This document shows, in pieces, positions 6,513-13,169 of a stretch of DNA of 15,005 nt. The DNA lies in NCBI GenBank assembly GCA_033763635.1, contig JANRKG010000460.1, positions 1 through 15,005 of the forward strand, read 5' to 3'. The notes beneath the pieces are model-generated. The model was not told where the DNA came from, searched no databases, and worked only from the letters and a program-made list of their open reading frames with translations. Source of the stretch: JANRKG01 sp033763635 (lineage in GTDB: Bacteria > Cyanobacteriota > Cyanobacteriia > GCF-001939115). Position numbers and translations under genes: made by a program. Every line of letters begins with the position of its first letter. Positions within the stretch are counted from its first letter, which is position 1.

Positions 6513-6847
6513 GAAAAGAGATCCGATCAGGATGGAAAAGAGTTGAAAGCTGCAAAAGTGCTGAAAAGACCAGACCCTAAGTAGTTTCCAGATGTAGTTT
6601 CCAGATGTAGTTTCCAGATGTGAATAATTTTGAACCCTGATAAGGAATGACAAAGGATTTGATAGGTTAATTCAGAATTCTTTGCAAAATAATAGGTGCT
6701 GATTTTATTCTTCCCATTTTAGAACCTGAATAATTTTTAAAGTTCTTCTTTTTCTGTGATTGTTTAGATGACAATAAACCCGCTATGAGGAAAGCCAGTG
6801 CTTCTCTCTAATTCGGCAAAATTCCACTCTCCGTCAGGACTGCTGTT
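6513..6847. other. Divergent intergenic region, no gene seen
   Basis: This 335-bp stretch lies between the minus-strand zinc-ribbon gene and the plus-strand transporter gene, so it must carry both promoters. It is AT-rich from 6620 to 6780 and includes a triplicated 13-bp repeat (6582-6620). I see no convincing reading frame or structured RNA. Confidence 0.65.
6582..6620. repeat. 13-bp tandem repeat, three copies
   Basis: TAGTTTCCAGATG is repeated perfectly at 6582-6594, 6595-6607 and 6608-6620. It sits 70-108 bp upstream of the zinc-ribbon start and 228 bp upstream of the transporter start. It could be slippage-generated or a regulator array. Confidence 0.95.
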
Positions 6848-8491
6848 ATGAGTTATCTCAACTTGATTTCCCTCATTGGAATTTTTGGGCTATGTGGAGT
6901 GGCATGGTTATTTTCCGAAAATCGAGGCGTGATTCCCTGGCGTGTCATCATCGGGGGGATTGGGCTTCAACTCTTACTGGGCCTGTTTGTCTTTCAGGTG
7001 CCAGGAACGCGGGATGCCCTCAATCTTTTTAGTGGCTTGTTGGATGGAGTCTTTACGGCTGCGGATGCGGGGGCCAGATTCGTATTTGGCAACAATATTG
7101 TTCCCCTGCCCGGACGAGATCCATTTGTTGCAGTCCCCGCCACTAATGGGGTGTGCCCACCCCCTCAAGTGCCTTTTTTTGAAGGGTACTGTGGAACCCG
7201 TTTGGGATACATGCTGGCGTTTCGTGCCCTACCGGCGGTGATTTTCTTCTCAGCCCTGATGTCCCTACTGTATAACCTGGGAGTGATTCAGAAAATTACC
7301 GATGTACTCGCAAAAATTTTCTACCGCACGATGGGCTTAAGTGGTGCGGAGTCTTTGAGCGGCGCGGCAAACATCTTCGTGGGAATTGAGGCGGCGATCG
7401 CGGTCAAACCTTACATCGCGAAGATGACCCGCAGCGAAATCTGTGCAATTCTTGCCTGTTGTTTTGGGACTGCCGCTTCCTCCACCCTAGCTATCTATGT
7501 CAGTTTCCTGCGTCCTGTCTTTCCCAATATCCTGGGACACCTCGTTTCAGCTTCAATTATTTCGATTCCTGCTTGCTTTGTGTTGTCCAAAATCCTGGTG
7601 CCTGAAACGGAGATGCCTTTGACGGCAGGAGGCATTCCGGTTGAGGAAATCGAGGACAAGCCCCTGGTTGCAGAGGATGAAGCGCCCAGGGAAACGGTGG
7701 GCGGAGAACCGATCGAGCGAGTCAGCCCAATGGATGCAGCCATCATCGGGGCACTGGATGGGGTCAAGATGGCGGTTTCGATCGCCGCCGTCCTGATTCT
7801 GATCGTGGGCCTCGTTTCCCTCATTAACCAAATTTTTGGGGGGTTGGCGAGTCTCAAGACCTCACCCGTTTTCCTGCTGCAATGGGTCGGACAGTTCTTT
7901 AGTGTTGTGACGCTGCAAAATATCGAAGGGGCACTGTTTTATCCTGTAACGCTCTTGACGGGTGTTCCCGCAGATCCGAGTCGTTTGGGAAATTGCCTAC
8001 TTTCCATTTTTGATGGCAACCGTCTGTGTGTACCGGATGAATCCTGGCAAGCTGCGGTGATCATTGGTCGGCGCTTGACGGAAACGGCAATTCCGCCCTA
8101 TCAATCCCTGGCGGAGGCCGCAAAGGCTGGGTTGATCAGCGATCGAACCGTTCTCATTGTCAGTTATGCCCTTTCTGGGTTTGCCCATATTGCATCCGTC
8201 GGGATCTTTGTGGGAGGGACGATCGCCCTGGCTCCCTCTCGCCGCAAGGATATTTCGGAATTGGGTTGGAAAGCGCTCTTTATCGGCACTCTGGCAACCT
8301 TAATGATTTCCTGTGTCGCCGGATTTTACGACAATGGTGCCCCCGGTATCTTAGGGGAAAAAACACCTCCTCCGGCGGTGGCTCCCGCCCCCAGTCCGGC
8401 CACTCCACCCGCGCCTCCTACCGGATCACCTGCCTCAGGTGCTTCCCCCGGAGCAGTGCCACTCGCCACTCCCAGTCCCTCACCCCGATAA
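6848..8491 (+). CDS. Concentrative nucleoside transporter (NupC/CNT) family protein, divergent
   Basis: A 547-residue polytopic inner-membrane protein of the CNT family, which imports nucleosides with Na+ or H+. Family landmarks: LPAVIFFSALMSLLYNLGVI (128-147), SGAESLSGAANIFVG (165-179), KPYIAKMTRSEI (187-198), YPVTLLTGVP (365-374), SYALSGFAHIASVGI (439-453) and APSRRKDISELGWKALFIGT (462-481). It departs from the family at binding positions: GQTEAPL is reduced to GIEAAI (179-184), the NEF motif becomes TETA (411-414), and GFAN becomes GFAH (444-447). Two Cys-pair loops (C103/C115 and C383/C394) look inserted. The last 45 residues are a Pro/Ala/Ser tail. Transport substrate is therefore uncertain. 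DUF3318 follows 38 nt downstream. Confidence 0.9.
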   Translation: MSYLNLISLIGIFGLCGVAWLFSENRGVIPWRVIIGGIGLQLLLGLFVFQVPGTRDALNLFSGLLDGVFTAADAGARFVFGNNIVPLPGRDPFVAVPATNGVCPPPQVPFFEGYCGTRLGYMLAFRALPAVIFFSALMSLLYNLGVIQKITDVLAKIFYRTMGLSGAESLSGAANIFVGIEAAIAVKPYIAKMTRSEICAILACCFGTAASSTLAIYVSFLRPVFPNILGHLVSASIISIPACFVLSKILVPETEMPLTAGGIPVEEIEDKPLVAEDEAPRETVGGEPIERVSPMDAAIIGALDGVKMAVSIAAVLILIVGLVSLINQIFGGLASLKTSPVFLLQWVGQFFSVVTLQNIEGALFYPVTLLTGVPADPSRLGNCLLSIFDGNRLCVPDESWQAAVIIGRRLTETAIPPYQSLAEAAKAGLISDRTVLIVSYALSGFAHIASVGIFVGGTIALAPSRRKDISELGWKALFIGTLATLMISCVAGFYDNGAPGILGEKTPPPAVAPAPSPATPPAPPTGSPASGASPGAVPLATPSPSPR

Positions 8492-8493
8492 TT

Positions 8494-8530
8494 TGGGTTG
8501 AGACGGGCATTTTACGGTAAAATCAACCCA
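8494..8530 (+). promoter_or_regulatory. Hairpin enclosing the DUF3318 start codon
   Basis: TGGGTTGA (8494-8501) pairs perfectly with TCAACCCA (8523-8530), whose last base is the first base of the ATG. Inside, TTTTA (8510-8514) and TAAAA (8518-8522) form a second stem with loop CGG, leaving an 8-nt bulge on the left arm. No Shine-Dalgarno is visible between the stem and the ATG. It could modulate translation of the downstream gene or end part of the transporter transcript. Confidence 0.55.
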
Positions 8531-9135
8531 TGAATCTCGACCTCGAAATTCGTGAACTTCTGGAAGTAATGCCCGCCTCCGGGCGGATGTTGGCAAAGGT
8601 GGTCAGCCGATCGGATTTACGTCGGGTGATCGAAGTGCCATTCCCAAAACCCTGGCAACAAGAACGCCCAATCTACATCAATTTTCAGTTTTGGGGCGAG
8701 CTGACCCGTCCCCAAAGGGATATCACCATTTTGCGGGCTGTGAGTTGGCAAGCTGCTATTCGGTGGTTTAAACCCGACCTCTATCAGTGGATGACGTTAG
8801 GGGGCGTAGGGGGTGCCTTCGTGGAACTGGTGCAACAGGATATCGTTGGGGTGGTGGTGGCTGGAGGGCTGACGGCGATCGCAGCCACGCAGATCATCCG
8901 AGCCAATCGCAGTTCTGAATTGGAAATTGAAGCGGATACCGCAGCCCTTCAGGTCGCTCAACGACGAGGGTACACAGAAGCGGATGCGGCACGTCATCTG
9001 CTCTCTGCCATTGAAGCCATTGCTCGGATCGAAGGTCGTAACGGGCTGAGTTTTATAGAACTGCTTCGATGTCAAAATTTGCGCTCGATCGCAGGCTTGT
9101 CTGCTACGGGAATTCCTAAATCTTTCCGTTCTTAA
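8530..9135 (+). CDS. DUF3318 family membrane protein
   Basis: A 201-residue protein resembling the cyanobacterial DUF3318 family, function unknown. The opening EIRELLEVMPASGRMLAKVV (6-25) and PFPKPWQQERPIYINFQFW (37-55) are family-like. Residues 60-73 (RPQRDITILRAVSW) are followed by a Gly-rich hydrophobic stretch (about 86-121) able to span the membrane. Then come SELEIEADTAALQVAQRRGY (129-148) and an Ala-rich helix. EIEAD..AL..A...GY.....A resembles the third-ligand region of M48-type membrane metallopeptidases. The position where HExxH would be expected reads LRAVSW, so it would be inactive as a peptidase. The start codon lies in a hairpin. It may be co-transcribed with the transporter 38 nt upstream. 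Confidence 0.82.
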   Translation: MNLDLEIRELLEVMPASGRMLAKVVSRSDLRRVIEVPFPKPWQQERPIYINFQFWGELTRPQRDITILRAVSWQAAIRWFKPDLYQWMTLGGVGGAFVELVQQDIVGVVVAGGLTAIAATQIIRANRSSELEIEADTAALQVAQRRGYTEADAARHLLSAIEAIARIEGRNGLSFIELLRCQNLRSIAGLSATGIPKSFRS

Positions 9136-9598
9136 TGCAATCTGCTGTATTCGACTCACAGGTTGTTTGGCTAAAAAAATTAAGCGAGAAAAATCGGGAC
9201 AGGCATCGGCAACAGGCAAAAAATCTACCTGTTTTTACGGATCGATCTAATCGGGTCGCTGGTAGGACGGCCAGATTAGAGAATGTCCTTTCTGCATTTT
9301 TACTGATGAATTTTCTGCTGACCCTGGCGACTATGCAGACAGGTTCCAGGGCAAGCGTAAATTTCTGCATCGCGCCCCTGCCTTCAGAGGTAAGTGTTTG
9401 TACTATCCATCGGTGGATGCACGGTGTTTTTCTCCTGGGAGATCATATATTCTCGCTATGTCATGCAAGTTCCGGACTGATAAAAATTGTGCTTTCAGGG
9501 TGCTTGATCCTGAAGCTAAGTAAATTTGGGTTCCTGAGGGAAAGTAGAAAACTGCTTGAGATTTGCTAGCCGCTAAAATTTTTAGTTCCTTTGTGCCC
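9136..9598. other. 463-bp stretch without a convincing gene
   Basis: Frames open here on both strands (for example 9135-9569 plus and 9116-9370 minus), but their translations are rich in Cys, Ser, Phe and Arg without family features, and start in or beside the DUF3318 stop. One notable structure is TCTAATC (9246-9252) pairing with GATTAGA (9274-9280), with partly paired GTC/GAC inside. The stretch probably holds the DUF3318 terminator and the promoter of the 9599 gene. It could be gene remains or an unrecognised small RNA. Confidence 0.55.
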
Positions 9599-9823
9599 AT
9601 GATGACTCAAACCCTTGATCCGCAACGTTTCTTCTTTACGATTTACCAGAGCCAGCGAGCAATCGAATTACGGCTTGGATGTGATGATTACCCAAGTACC
9701 CGTATCATCAGCACCTCTCGGTCCTACGAGTCAGCCTACCAGGTAGCCCTTTCTGCTGCCGTCTCCAAGCAATTACCCCTGGAAAATTATGTCCCGATGA
9801 ATTTAGTTGCTGAACCCGTATAG
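9599..9823 (+). CDS. Small hypothetical protein
   Basis: A 74-residue frame beginning ATGATG (9599 or 9602) and ending 88 nt before the patatin gene. The product (TQTLDPQRFFFTIYQSQRAI, then ELRLGCDDYPSTRI and SYESAYQVALSAAVSKQLPL) is balanced in composition, compact and amphipathic, and looks like a real soluble protein rather than a shadow frame. No competing long frame lies opposite over most of its length. I do not recognise a family and see no clear ribosome site. It may be co-transcribed with the patatin gene. Confidence 0.55.
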   Translation: MMTQTLDPQRFFFTIYQSQRAIELRLGCDDYPSTRIISTSRSYESAYQVALSAAVSKQLPLENYVPMNLVAEPV

Positions 9824-9911
9824 CTTACGCTGCGCTTCAAGATTCTTGAGTTGTTCCGTCAGCCCATCCTGGTACTGTAAAATCCGCAGTAATTGAGAGG
9901 AGGGGTTTTCT

Positions 9912-10889
9912 GTGCCAAGTAGTAAGCCATATCGGGTTCTGTCTTTAGACGGAGGAGGAGTTCGCGGCCTACTGGCTGCCATCTGGTTAGCTCGTTTAGA
10001 GCAAAAACTCGGTGCGCCCGTGCGGGAGTATTTTGACTTGGTTGCGGGTACTTCCACCGGAGGGATCATTGCCTGTGCCGTTTCCTTAGGAATTCCAGCC
10101 GAGCGCATGGTTCAAATGTATCGAGATGAAGCAGATGAGGTGTTTCCGGCTCCCTCCTCCCGATTATGGAACCGCCTCAGTCGCACCTTAAGTGAGGGAC
10201 TGAGTGCCCCCCGGTATAGCGATCGAGGGTTGGAAACCGTTCTTAAACGAATATTTGGGGATGCTCGGTTTGGGCAGTTACAGGTCAAACCAACCTTGCT
10301 CACCAGCTATGATACCTTAAATCGAACTGCGATTGTATTCAAAAATACAAAACAAGCCCATGCTGAATTACCCGTGTGGGAAGTCTGTAAATCATCGGCA
10401 TCCGCTCCCTCCTACTTCCCGGCCCATGTCATGCGGTTAGAGGGTCAGGATATTCCGCTTGTAGATGGTGGCGTGGTTGCGAATAATCCAACGGCCTGTG
10501 CGATCGCAGAAGGAATCCGCATCAATGAATCCTTACCGATGACGGAGCGGGTGGGGCTGGATCAATTTATTGTGGCCTCCTTTGGGACGGGACAGACAAA
10601 CCGCCCAATTTCGGCCCGGGAAGCACGGGAATGGGGTGCCCTGGAATGGGCTTTACCGATCGTCGATGTCTTGTTCGACGGTTCGGCGGATTCCGTTGAC
10701 TATATTGCCCGTCAGCTAATCGCAGAGGGTAACTACTTTCGCTTTCAAACTCCCCTCGATAAAGCCTATGACGATCTCGATCGATCCGATCGGGCCAATA
10801 TGTCTGCCCTCAACCGCATTGCCGACGACTATCTCAAACTCCGGGGGGGAGAAGGGCTGTTGGATAAACTGGTGAAAGTTTTAATTTGA
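9912..10889 (+). CDS. Patatin-like phospholipase
   Basis: A 325-residue patatin-family lipid acyl hydrolase with an intact Ser-Asp dyad. It has the oxyanion-hole motif DGGGVRGL (13-20), nucleophile elbow GTSTGG (46-51, S48) and DGG (185-187, D185) followed by VVANNP. It likely cleaves acyl chains from membrane glycerolipids. There is no signal peptide or membrane anchor. The GTG start at 9912 is supported by a strong GAGGAGGGG about 7 nt upstream and by the motif starting at residue 13. The next gene, a potassium channel, begins 13 nt after the stop. Some patatins serve as abortive-infection effectors with a nucleotidyltransferase, but none lies nearby, so a housekeeping lipid-turnover role is the simpler reading. 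Confidence 0.93.
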   Translation: MPSSKPYRVLSLDGGGVRGLLAAIWLARLEQKLGAPVREYFDLVAGTSTGGIIACAVSLGIPAERMVQMYRDEADEVFPAPSSRLWNRLSRTLSEGLSAPRYSDRGLETVLKRIFGDARFGQLQVKPTLLTSYDTLNRTAIVFKNTKQAHAELPVWEVCKSSASAPSYFPAHVMRLEGQDIPLVDGGVVANNPTACAIAEGIRINESLPMTERVGLDQFIVASFGTGQTNRPISAREAREWGALEWALPIVDVLFDGSADSVDYIARQLIAEGNYFRFQTPLDKAYDDLDRSDRANMSALNRIADDYLKLRGGEGLLDKLVKVLI

Positions 10890-10902
10890 ACTCCTCTACC
10901 TT

Positions 10903-11679
10903 ATGCTGGAACGGCAGGAATTAACGTCCTATCTAGAAGATCTGGATAACCCCATTGGCAAGGCTCTGAATTTGGGGATCGCTCTGTTGGTCCTGCTTTC
11001 CTCCGCGATCTTTGTTCTGGAGACCTATCCCCTGGCACCCGATCTCCGGAGTCTGTTAGATGGCCTGGACTCGATTCTTTTGGGAATCTTTGTCATCGAG
11101 TACCTGCTCCGCCTCTGGTGCGCTGAGAAAAAAGGTCAATATCTGTTCAGTTTGTATTCAGCGATCGACCTGATTGCGATTCTGCCCTTTTTTTTGGGAG
11201 CGGCGAATATTAGCTTTATTCGGGTCTTTCGCTGGTTTCGCATCCTCCGCTTGATTCGGTTTATCGAAGGAAAAACCCTGATTGGCTATGTGAGTACGGA
11301 AGATAGCAGCATTCTGATCCGGATTGCCTTCACCTTGTTCAGCATTATTTTTGTTTACTCAGGGCTGATCTACCAGACAGAACATCTCCAGAATCCCCAA
11401 CAGTTCAGTACGTTTCTGGATGCGGTTTACTTTTCGATCGCTACCATGACGACGGTTGGATTTGGCGACATTGCACCGATTTCTCAGGCAGGGCGATTAT
11501 TGACGGTGCTGATGATTCTAACGGGCATTGCCCTGATTCCCTGGCAGGTCGGAGACCTGATTAAACGCCTGGTTAAAACCGCAAATCAAATTGATCTGCC
11601 TTGTGGCAGTTGTGGATTAGGGTTACATGATGCGGATGCTCGGTTTTGTAAGAACTGTGGGTTTAAACTGCGATCGTAA
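10903..11679 (+). CDS. Voltage-gated potassium channel with C-terminal zinc ribbon
   Basis: A 258-residue six-helix cation channel subunit, expected to work as a tetramer in the plasma or thylakoid membrane. S1 to S3 lie at about 20-41, 52-72 and 80-100. S4 carries five arginines at every third residue (R107, R110, R113, R116, R119), the voltage sensor. S5 is near 136-157, the pore helix and filter TMTTVGFGD (181-189) give K+ selectivity (GFG variant of GYG), and S6 is near 197-222. A short tail ends in a CGSC...CKNC ribbon (C234, C237, C249, C252), which may bind zinc and act as a cytoplasmic gate or assembly domain. It follows the patatin gene by 13 nt. No Shine-Dalgarno is visible, so translational coupling is possible. 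Confidence 0.93.
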   Translation: MLERQELTSYLEDLDNPIGKALNLGIALLVLLSSAIFVLETYPLAPDLRSLLDGLDSILLGIFVIEYLLRLWCAEKKGQYLFSLYSAIDLIAILPFFLGAANISFIRVFRWFRILRLIRFIEGKTLIGYVSTEDSSILIRIAFTLFSIIFVYSGLIYQTEHLQNPQQFSTFLDAVYFSIATMTTVGFGDIAPISQAGRLLTVLMILTGIALIPWQVGDLIKRLVKTANQIDLPCGSCGLGLHDADARFCKNCGFKLRS

Positions 11680-11692
11680 AGACAAGAGCGGT

Positions 11693-11712
11693 TTGGTAAA
11701 GAAATCTACCAA
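11693..11712 (+). terminator. Weak terminator-like hairpin after channel gene
   Basis: TTGGTA (11693-11698) pairs perfectly with TACCAA (11707-11712) across an 8-nt loop, followed by TTCTT. It begins 14 nt after the channel stop. The stem is short and AT-rich, so efficiency would be low. Confidence 0.35.
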
Positions 11713-11806
11713 TTCTTCAGAAAAGTGCGATTGCGTAATAAATGACACTCCTGAGTACTTCCTGGGCTAACTAAGATAAGTAAAGGAAGCAGCGATTTGA
11801 TGAAAC

Positions 11807-13105
11807 ATGACTTCAACTCTCTTAAAACCGTCCTTTGTTCCGCGCCTTAATCTCCCAGTGGTGCGCCGTCACCCGAATGGCCTGACCGTGATTGCGGAAC
11901 AGATGCCCATTGAAGCCGTTAATTTGAGTGTCTGGTTTAAGGCAGGGTCGGCGATCGAACTGGATGGGATCAACGGCATGGCCCATTTTTTAGAACACAT
12001 GGTTTTCAAGGGGACGACCCAGATCCAGAGCGGCGAGTTTGAACGGTTGGTGGAAGAGCGGGGAGCCATTACCAACGCTGCAACCAGCCAGGATTACACC
12101 CACTACTACATCACAACCGCTCCTCAAGACTTTGCGGATCTGGCTCCTTTACAGTTGGAAGTGGCTCTGAATGCTGCGATTCCCGACGAAGCTTTTGAAC
12201 GGGAACGCTCTGTGATTTTAGAGGAAATTCGTCGATCGCACGACAATCCCCGCCGTCGCATCTTCCAGCAGTCCCTCTCAATGGCTTTTGAAACGCTGCC
12301 CTACCGTCGTCCTGTTTTGGGTCCTGCGGAGGTTGTCTCCCAACTAACTCCTCAACAAATGCGAGACTTTCACCAGACCTGGTATCGCCCCGATCGGATG
12401 ACGGTTGTAGCGGTGGGCAACCTCCCTGTTGAAGCGTTGATTGAAACGGTAGAAACCAGCCTTCGATCGACCAACCTGGAATCCCCTACTTGCCCGCCCC
12501 ATCGAGAAGTTCCGTCTCTGACCCCTGAACCTGTCTTTACCACGATTCAACGGCAGGAGATTACCGACCCCACCCTGCAACAGGCTCGTCTGATGATGAT
12601 CTGGCGCGTCCCCGGTCTCATCGATCTGGACAAAACCCTGGCGCTGGATGTGCTGTCTAATATTCTGGGTCAGGGGCGTACGGCTCGTCTGATTCGAGAT
12701 TTGCGGGAAGAACGGGGGTTGGTATCCGCCATCTCCGTCAGCAACCTGACTTACCAAACACAGGGAACTTTCTACATTTCTGCCCAACTTCCCCTGGAAA
12801 ATGTACCAGCGGTGGAGGCAGCGATCGTCGAGCATATCCGCCAACTGCAAGCCGAACCTGTCGCTGAATCCGAGATCACTCGCATTCGCACTCAGGTTGC
12901 CAACCGCTTTGTCTTCGGCAACGAAACCCCCAGCGATCGGGCGAATTTATATGGATACTACGATGCGATCGTGGGGGATCTGACGGTGGCCTTCAATTAT
13001 CCGGCCCATGTCCAGGCGCTTTCCGTTGAAGACTTACAATCCGCCGCTCAAGCCTATCTCTCCCCCGATGCCTATGGGGTCGTTCTGGTAAAGCCCAAGG
13101 ATTGA
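11807..13105 (+). CDS. M16 family zinc metallopeptidase (processing-peptidase type)
   Basis: A 432-residue M16B peptidase related to mitochondrial processing peptidase beta and bacterial PqqL/YmxG-like enzymes. The inverted zinc site HFLEH (60-64) gives ligands H60 and H64 and base E63; the third ligand is E140 in ILEEI. The second half contains GQGRTARL (288-295) and ETPSDRANLYGYY (373-385), holding the Arg/Tyr-type residues that M16 enzymes use for substrate binding. No signal peptide is visible. Cyanobacterial M16 genes often come in pairs (active plus non-catalytic), but no partner lies next to this one. Here both signatures are on one chain, which fits a homodimer. The ATG at 11807 fits the conserved N-terminus; a nearby ATG at 11800 is out of frame. 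Confidence 0.93.
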   Translation: MTSTLLKPSFVPRLNLPVVRRHPNGLTVIAEQMPIEAVNLSVWFKAGSAIELDGINGMAHFLEHMVFKGTTQIQSGEFERLVEERGAITNAATSQDYTHYYITTAPQDFADLAPLQLEVALNAAIPDEAFERERSVILEEIRRSHDNPRRRIFQQSLSMAFETLPYRRPVLGPAEVVSQLTPQQMRDFHQTWYRPDRMTVVAVGNLPVEALIETVETSLRSTNLESPTCPPHREVPSLTPEPVFTTIQRQEITDPTLQQARLMMIWRVPGLIDLDKTLALDVLSNILGQGRTARLIRDLREERGLVSAISVSNLTYQTQGTFYISAQLPLENVPAVEAAIVEHIRQLQAEPVAESEITRIRTQVANRFVFGNETPSDRANLYGYYDAIVGDLTVAFNYPAHVQALSVEDLQSAAQAYLSPDAYGVVLVKPKD

Positions 13106-13140
13106 ACAGGAAGAGGGCACCAAGGAGAGATCAGAACGGG

Positions 13141-13169
13141 GGGCAGGGATCAATCTCTCATCCCTGCCC
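13141..13169. terminator. 10-bp hairpin at M16/ribBA convergence
   Basis: GGGCAGGGAT (13141-13150) pairs perfectly with ATCCCTGCCC (13160-13169) around a 9-nt loop. It starts 36 nt past the peptidase stop and includes the ribBA stop codon (complement of 13158-13160) at the loop/arm junction. It is symmetric, so it can form in both transcripts, but neither side has a clear T-run. It is most likely a bidirectional terminator or a 3'-end-protecting structure. Confidence 0.65.

Noticed and set aside
6513..6653. Upstream extension of the zinc-ribbon frame
   Set aside because: It starts at TTG and translates the 13-bp repeats. The conserved-looking protein begins at the ATG at 6512.
8364..8491. 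Frameshift at the end of the transporter gene
   Set aside because: The Pro/Ala/Ser tail is in frame and follows the last family motif; low-complexity tails are common, and no disrupted homology is seen.
9116..9370. 84-residue minus-strand frame
   Set aside because: Rich in Cys, Phe and Arg without pattern, and antisense to the end of DUF3318; a shadow.
9135..9569. 144-residue frame after the DUF3318 gene
   Set aside because: Composition is that of random translation, its start overlaps the previous stop region, and there is no ribosome site or domain.
9912..10889. CBASS-type defence patatin (CapV)
   Set aside because: No CD-NTase or other CBASS component lies in the window; the motifs shown are general to all patatins.
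11800..11850. Small frame at the upstream ATG of the M16 gene
   Set aside because: It is out of frame with the peptidase and encodes only 16 residues; the purine-rich site upstream does not outweigh this.
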